The position numbers and the translations under genes are program-made. Shown here piece by piece: positions 62,851-64,000 of a stretch of DNA of 64,000 nucleotides. A model generated the notes under the pieces. It saw nothing but the letters and a program-made list of their open reading frames with translations, was not told the origin of the DNA and searched no databases. The stretch's first letter is position 1. Each line of letters opens with the position of its first letter. The DNA comes from Paracentrotus lividus (lineage: Eukaryota; Echinodermata; Echinoidea; Camarodonta; Echinidae), in contig CALNVZ010003433.1 of NCBI GenBank assembly GCA_940671915.1, positions 28,824,367 through 28,888,366 on the forward strand, given 5' to 3'.

Positions 62851-63422
62851 ATTAAAAAAATTTTAATTTAACAAAATTAATGAAATCATTTTCATGCCAA
62901 ATTATCTTTATTTCTACATGTAACAAACAGAAAAAATAGCATTGAAATGAACATTAACAAAAGGTAAGAAAGAAAAAATATCTGAATTTTAATTATTTTC
63001 TCATCTATAAATATTATAATGAGTCTGTATGTTAGACTAGCACCATACATCTGATCGAAGCTCTGCAGATCGGCGAGATGTTTAGAAGAACAAATTGGCT
63101 TATTTCACAAGTTTTAGGGATTTTATTTCAATTGTAAGGTAATGTTTTCTACAGAAGGAGAGCCCTGTGCAAGTATTTTGTCTAGTTCGTGTTTATAAAC
63201 ACGTCTTTTATTGTTTTTTTTAGCTGAAATGTTATGGGGAAATCGTTGATGCTGATACCCAGCATCGACGATTGCCTGGGCCGCTGGGGCTGGCTGCAAA
63301 GGCGCCTTCCACACGCTCAAATCATCACTTGCCCGATCGGGAAAGTGACTTTGAACTTTGCTTGCCCGCCCGTTGTTTTCACTTGCCCCGGGCAAGCGGG
63401 CAAGCGGGTTTGTCGCGCCCTG
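62599..63422. mobile_element. CAGG-ended element with CTTGCCC words
   Basis: CAGGCCGCTACAAA at the left and the complement of the right end, CAGGGCGCGACAAA, match at 12 of 14. Subterminal TTCACTTGCCC / GGGCAAGTGAAA words are repeated at both ends. CAGGG ends suggest hAT-like, but the flanks share only CAAGG. A poly-A tract of nearly 50 nt (62801-62848) lies inside. Open frames in its right half are not convincing. It is about 470 bp upstream of the ORP first coding exon. Confidence 0.55.
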
Positions 63423-64000
63423 CAAGGGTATAATTACATTATAATTCTTCAATAAGATTTGTTGTTTTACATTTGTTTACACATAATAGAATTTTTAGAA
63501 CTTTTTTTGGAACATGCCTCCTTGGGTTTGGCTGGTACAATTTGTGTATTTGTGCATTGACCTTCCACAATAAGAAAAATTTCCAATGGCAGTTTTCTCA
63601 GTTTTTTTTTTTTTTTTTTTTTTACTGACCTTGTATTCGTGGAAGTGCTATTAATGCAATGACAACTACACATGTAATTATTACAAAACAAATATTTAGA
63701 GGGAGGTTTGTACCTTATTTCACTATTGCGTGTGGAACTAGGCTCGACTAGCACTTGTGCTAACTTCTAGTTCCATTTAACATCTCCACATTCTCTCTCC
63801 TATTCAATCACACTTTGATTTTCTATACATATAATTTATGCTCTGTTACATTGTATTCATTTTTGTAAGATTGTATTTCCTATGCATTGTTATAATAACA
63901 TGTTTTTGTTGTGTTGATGATGTTCATAAATTCAATTCAATTCAATTCAATTATTCTAAAGATGTTCAGCAAGCAAGAGGAAAACCGGCAGTCATTTCTA
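63423..64000. other. unassigned sequence at the right edge
   Basis: AT-rich, with a T23 run (63601-63624) and a short (AATTC)n repeat near 63930-63950. It may include the ORP promoter or an untranslated exon, but nothing specific can be pointed to. Confidence 0.5.

Noticed and set aside
63123-63452. 109-codon minus-strand open frame in the CAGG-ended element
   Set aside because: It runs across the element's terminal repeat words and shows no transposase features.

Overview
This is eukaryotic, AT-rich DNA with long introns, many homopolymer runs and many short mobile elements. It carries two spliced genes, both on the minus strand. Their proteins match animal families, and the DNA is dusted with the palindromic words TACATGTA and TAGGCCTA. 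I read it as a marine deuterostome, most likely an echinoderm. A foldback element built of 15-16 bp repeats, recalling the TU elements described in sea urchins, supports this but does not prove it. No bacterial genes, CRISPR arrays or rRNA are visible.

From right to left along the minus strand, the first gene is a full-length oxysterol-binding-protein-related protein of the ORP10/ORP11 type. Eighteen coding exons run from the ATG at 62128 to the stop at 38185. All splice phases join, giving a 728-residue reading frame with an N-terminal PH domain, a linker with coiled-coil potential, an acidic segment and a complete lipid-binding ORD that holds EQVSHHPP. The second gene starts about 7 kb further on. 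A short first coding exon (30990-31000, ATGACCGATAG) lies behind a YY1-like promoter motif, and an exon at 18885-18986 encodes the first WW domain of an ARHGAP39/Vilse RhoGAP. A 12 kb intron separates them. The rest of that gene is not visible, so 1-18884 is probably mostly its next intron.

Most of the window is transposon landscape. 1-18.9 kb holds small inverted-repeat elements and a 3.1 kb foldback structure (about 6503-9627). In the 12 kb ARHGAP39 intron lie a 2.9 kb element with a reiterated GGTAACGGAATTAC word (19275-22153), a compositionally foreign 6.4 kb block bounded by inverted repeats (about 22262-28665) with a 15-nt-periodic ATCGATT array, and a roughly 230-nt poly-T tract. 31-38 kb has a tRNA-derived SINE and intergenic repeats. 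Inside the ORP introns are at least seven DNA-transposon-like elements, several with recognisable target duplications: a hAT-like element with GTGAGTGACACGACA repeats (48129-49158), a giant hairpin with arms near 550 bp (50713-52170), and a TA-flanked nested hairpin element (56736-58126). Another CAGG-ended element lies just upstream of the first ORP coding exon.

The two genes are functionally separate (lipid exchange at membrane contacts; Rho-family GTPase control) and simply lie in tandem. The most unusual content is in the repeats: two unrelated arrays share the same architecture, a 6-8 bp palindromic core reiterated every 15-16 bp with two alternating half-units, and two elements carry clustered copies of a single 14-15 bp word.
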